From the NCBI GenBank assembly GCA_025354065.1, contig JANXNM010000046.1, forward strand, positions 1 through 22,158: 22,158 bases of DNA, in the 5' to 3' direction. The notes beneath the pieces were generated by a model. That model did no database searches, was not told the DNA's origin, and was given only the letters and a program-made list of their open reading frames with translations. This DNA comes from Synechococcales cyanobacterium 340R_concoct_173_sub. Its GTDB lineage: Bacteria; Cyanobacteriota; Cyanobacteriia; Leptolyngbyales; Leptolyngbyaceae. The position numbers were made by a program, and so were the translations under genes. Shown piece after piece: positions 21,637-22,158 of this stretch. The first letter of the stretch is position 1. Each line of letters begins with the position of its first letter.

Positions 21637-22158
21637 TCGTTGTCTTCTCCGCTGGGTTCTAGTTGAGATTCATCAGATGATTCCAATATTGGTGGTGTGA
21701 TACTTGTCTCTTCTGTTGTAAGTTCTAAGAATACATCTTCTAAACTGGCTTGGATTCTCCGCATTTCATAAGGGGGGATGCCATTAGCCACTAATGCTGT
21801 AGAAATATCACGGCCAATTTCGTGAGACCCTTCAGAAGTAATCAGCAATCTTAAACGATCGGCTTGAAAGGCTTTAGCATTAGCGATCGTGACTGTATTT
21901 AAATAGGGAATTCTCATTAATATTTCTTGAACTCGATCGTAGTTTGAATCAACCTCAATGTCATAGCTAGTACTAACCTGTAAGTCAGTCATCAAATTAT
22001 CCGGCTTATTAGTGGCGACAATTTTTCCACTTTTAATAATAGTCACCCGATCGCAAATGGCGCTTGCTTCAGGAAGAATATGGGTTGAGAGAATAACGGT
22101 GTGATTTCCAGCCAGTCCTTTGATTAATTTTCGGACGTCAATAATTTGTTTGGGATCC
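21633..22158 (-). CDS. ABC transporter ATP-binding protein (GldA-like), partial (N-terminus off right edge)
   Basis: The frame is open from the right edge to TGA at 21635-21633, about 174 residues. The visible part starts after Walker B: DPKQIIDVRKLIKGL is the D-loop-proximal helix and VILSTHILPEA contains the H-loop His, followed by ICDRVTIIKSGKIVATNKP. Walker A, signature and Walker B lie beyond the window. A C-terminal regulatory domain of about 120 residues follows (LEDVFLELTTEE near its end), with an acidic Ser/Glu tail. It energises the GldF-like permease encoded by the overlapping next gene. A GTG at 22046 is internal to the gene and not its start. Confidence 0.93.
   Translation of the reverse strand, partial: DPKQIIDVRKLIKGLAGNHTVILSTHILPEASAICDRVTIIKSGKIVATNKPDNLMTDLQVSTSYDIEVDSNYDRVQEILMRIPYLNTVTIANAKAFQADRLRLLITSEGSHEIGRDISTALVANGIPPYEMRRIQASLEDVFLELTTEETSITPPILESSDESQLEPSGEDNE

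Noticed and set aside
1..22158. Mobile element, CRISPR array, tRNA or defence island
   Set aside because: No transposase, integrase, spaced direct repeats or tRNA-like cloverleaf was found; the single Rpn-like fragment at the left edge is not enough to call a mobile or defence locus.

Overview
The window is chromosomal DNA from a cyanobacterium. This rests on the very dense GATCG/CGATCG words, at least five exact HIP1 octamers (GCGATCGC), and a gene set typical of the phylum: a ComFB-family protein, a J-domain/TPR protein, a CHASE2 hybrid kinase, a multi-receiver regulator and a KefB-type antiporter with TrkA domains. A filamentous, non-heterocystous type is plausible but cannot be shown from this sequence. 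I see no rRNA, tRNA, insertion sequence, integrase, phage gene or CRISPR array.

Layout. At the left edge is a cut-off Rpn/PD-(D/E)XK-like gene (1-391, minus) that starts on the base after the stop of an ABC-F ATPase (392-2113, minus). A 600-bp spacer follows, with a 16-bp hairpin just before a five-repeat mechanosensitive-channel-family protein (2726-4309, plus). A strong hairpin terminator (4350-4390) separates this from a four-gene minus-strand cluster that reads from 11970 down to 4406: a DUF1460 peptidoglycan-amidase-like protein, a SAM methyltransferase, a CHASE2 hybrid histidine kinase with receiver and HPt domains, and a six-domain response regulator. Divergent from the cluster is a small exported Spy/CpxP-like protein (12105-12533, plus). 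Next come three minus-strand genes with about 64-bp gaps: antiporter, phosphodiester-glycosidase-like protein and J-domain/TPR protein. A ComFB gene (16899-17447, plus) has its own terminator. The right end is all minus strand: a Gld-like ABC exporter (ATPase, permease, GldG-like auxiliary), nested hairpins, then a TetR regulator and an L,D-transpeptidase.

How the genes may work together. Several products act at the envelope: the DUF1460 protein, the glycosidase-like protein, the L,D-transpeptidase, the Spy-like protein, the channel-like protein, the antiporter and the Gld-like ABC system. The kinase and regulator form a plausible His-Asp-His-Asp phosphorelay. The kinase carries an intact HPt (His930), while the HPt-like domain of the regulator has lost its histidine and its GGDEF domain is degenerate. 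The regulator therefore probably acts through its DNA-binding domain rather than by making c-di-GMP.

The most unusual DNA-level feature is a series of short near-tandem duplications (9-24 bp) between 5.9 and 19.5 kb. Most are in frame and lie in protein linkers. One of 13 bp is out of frame and places the stop codon of the methyltransferase. I did not find a clearly new multi-gene system; the best candidates for a second look are the duplications, the degenerate phosphorelay modules and the hairpin before the channel-like gene.
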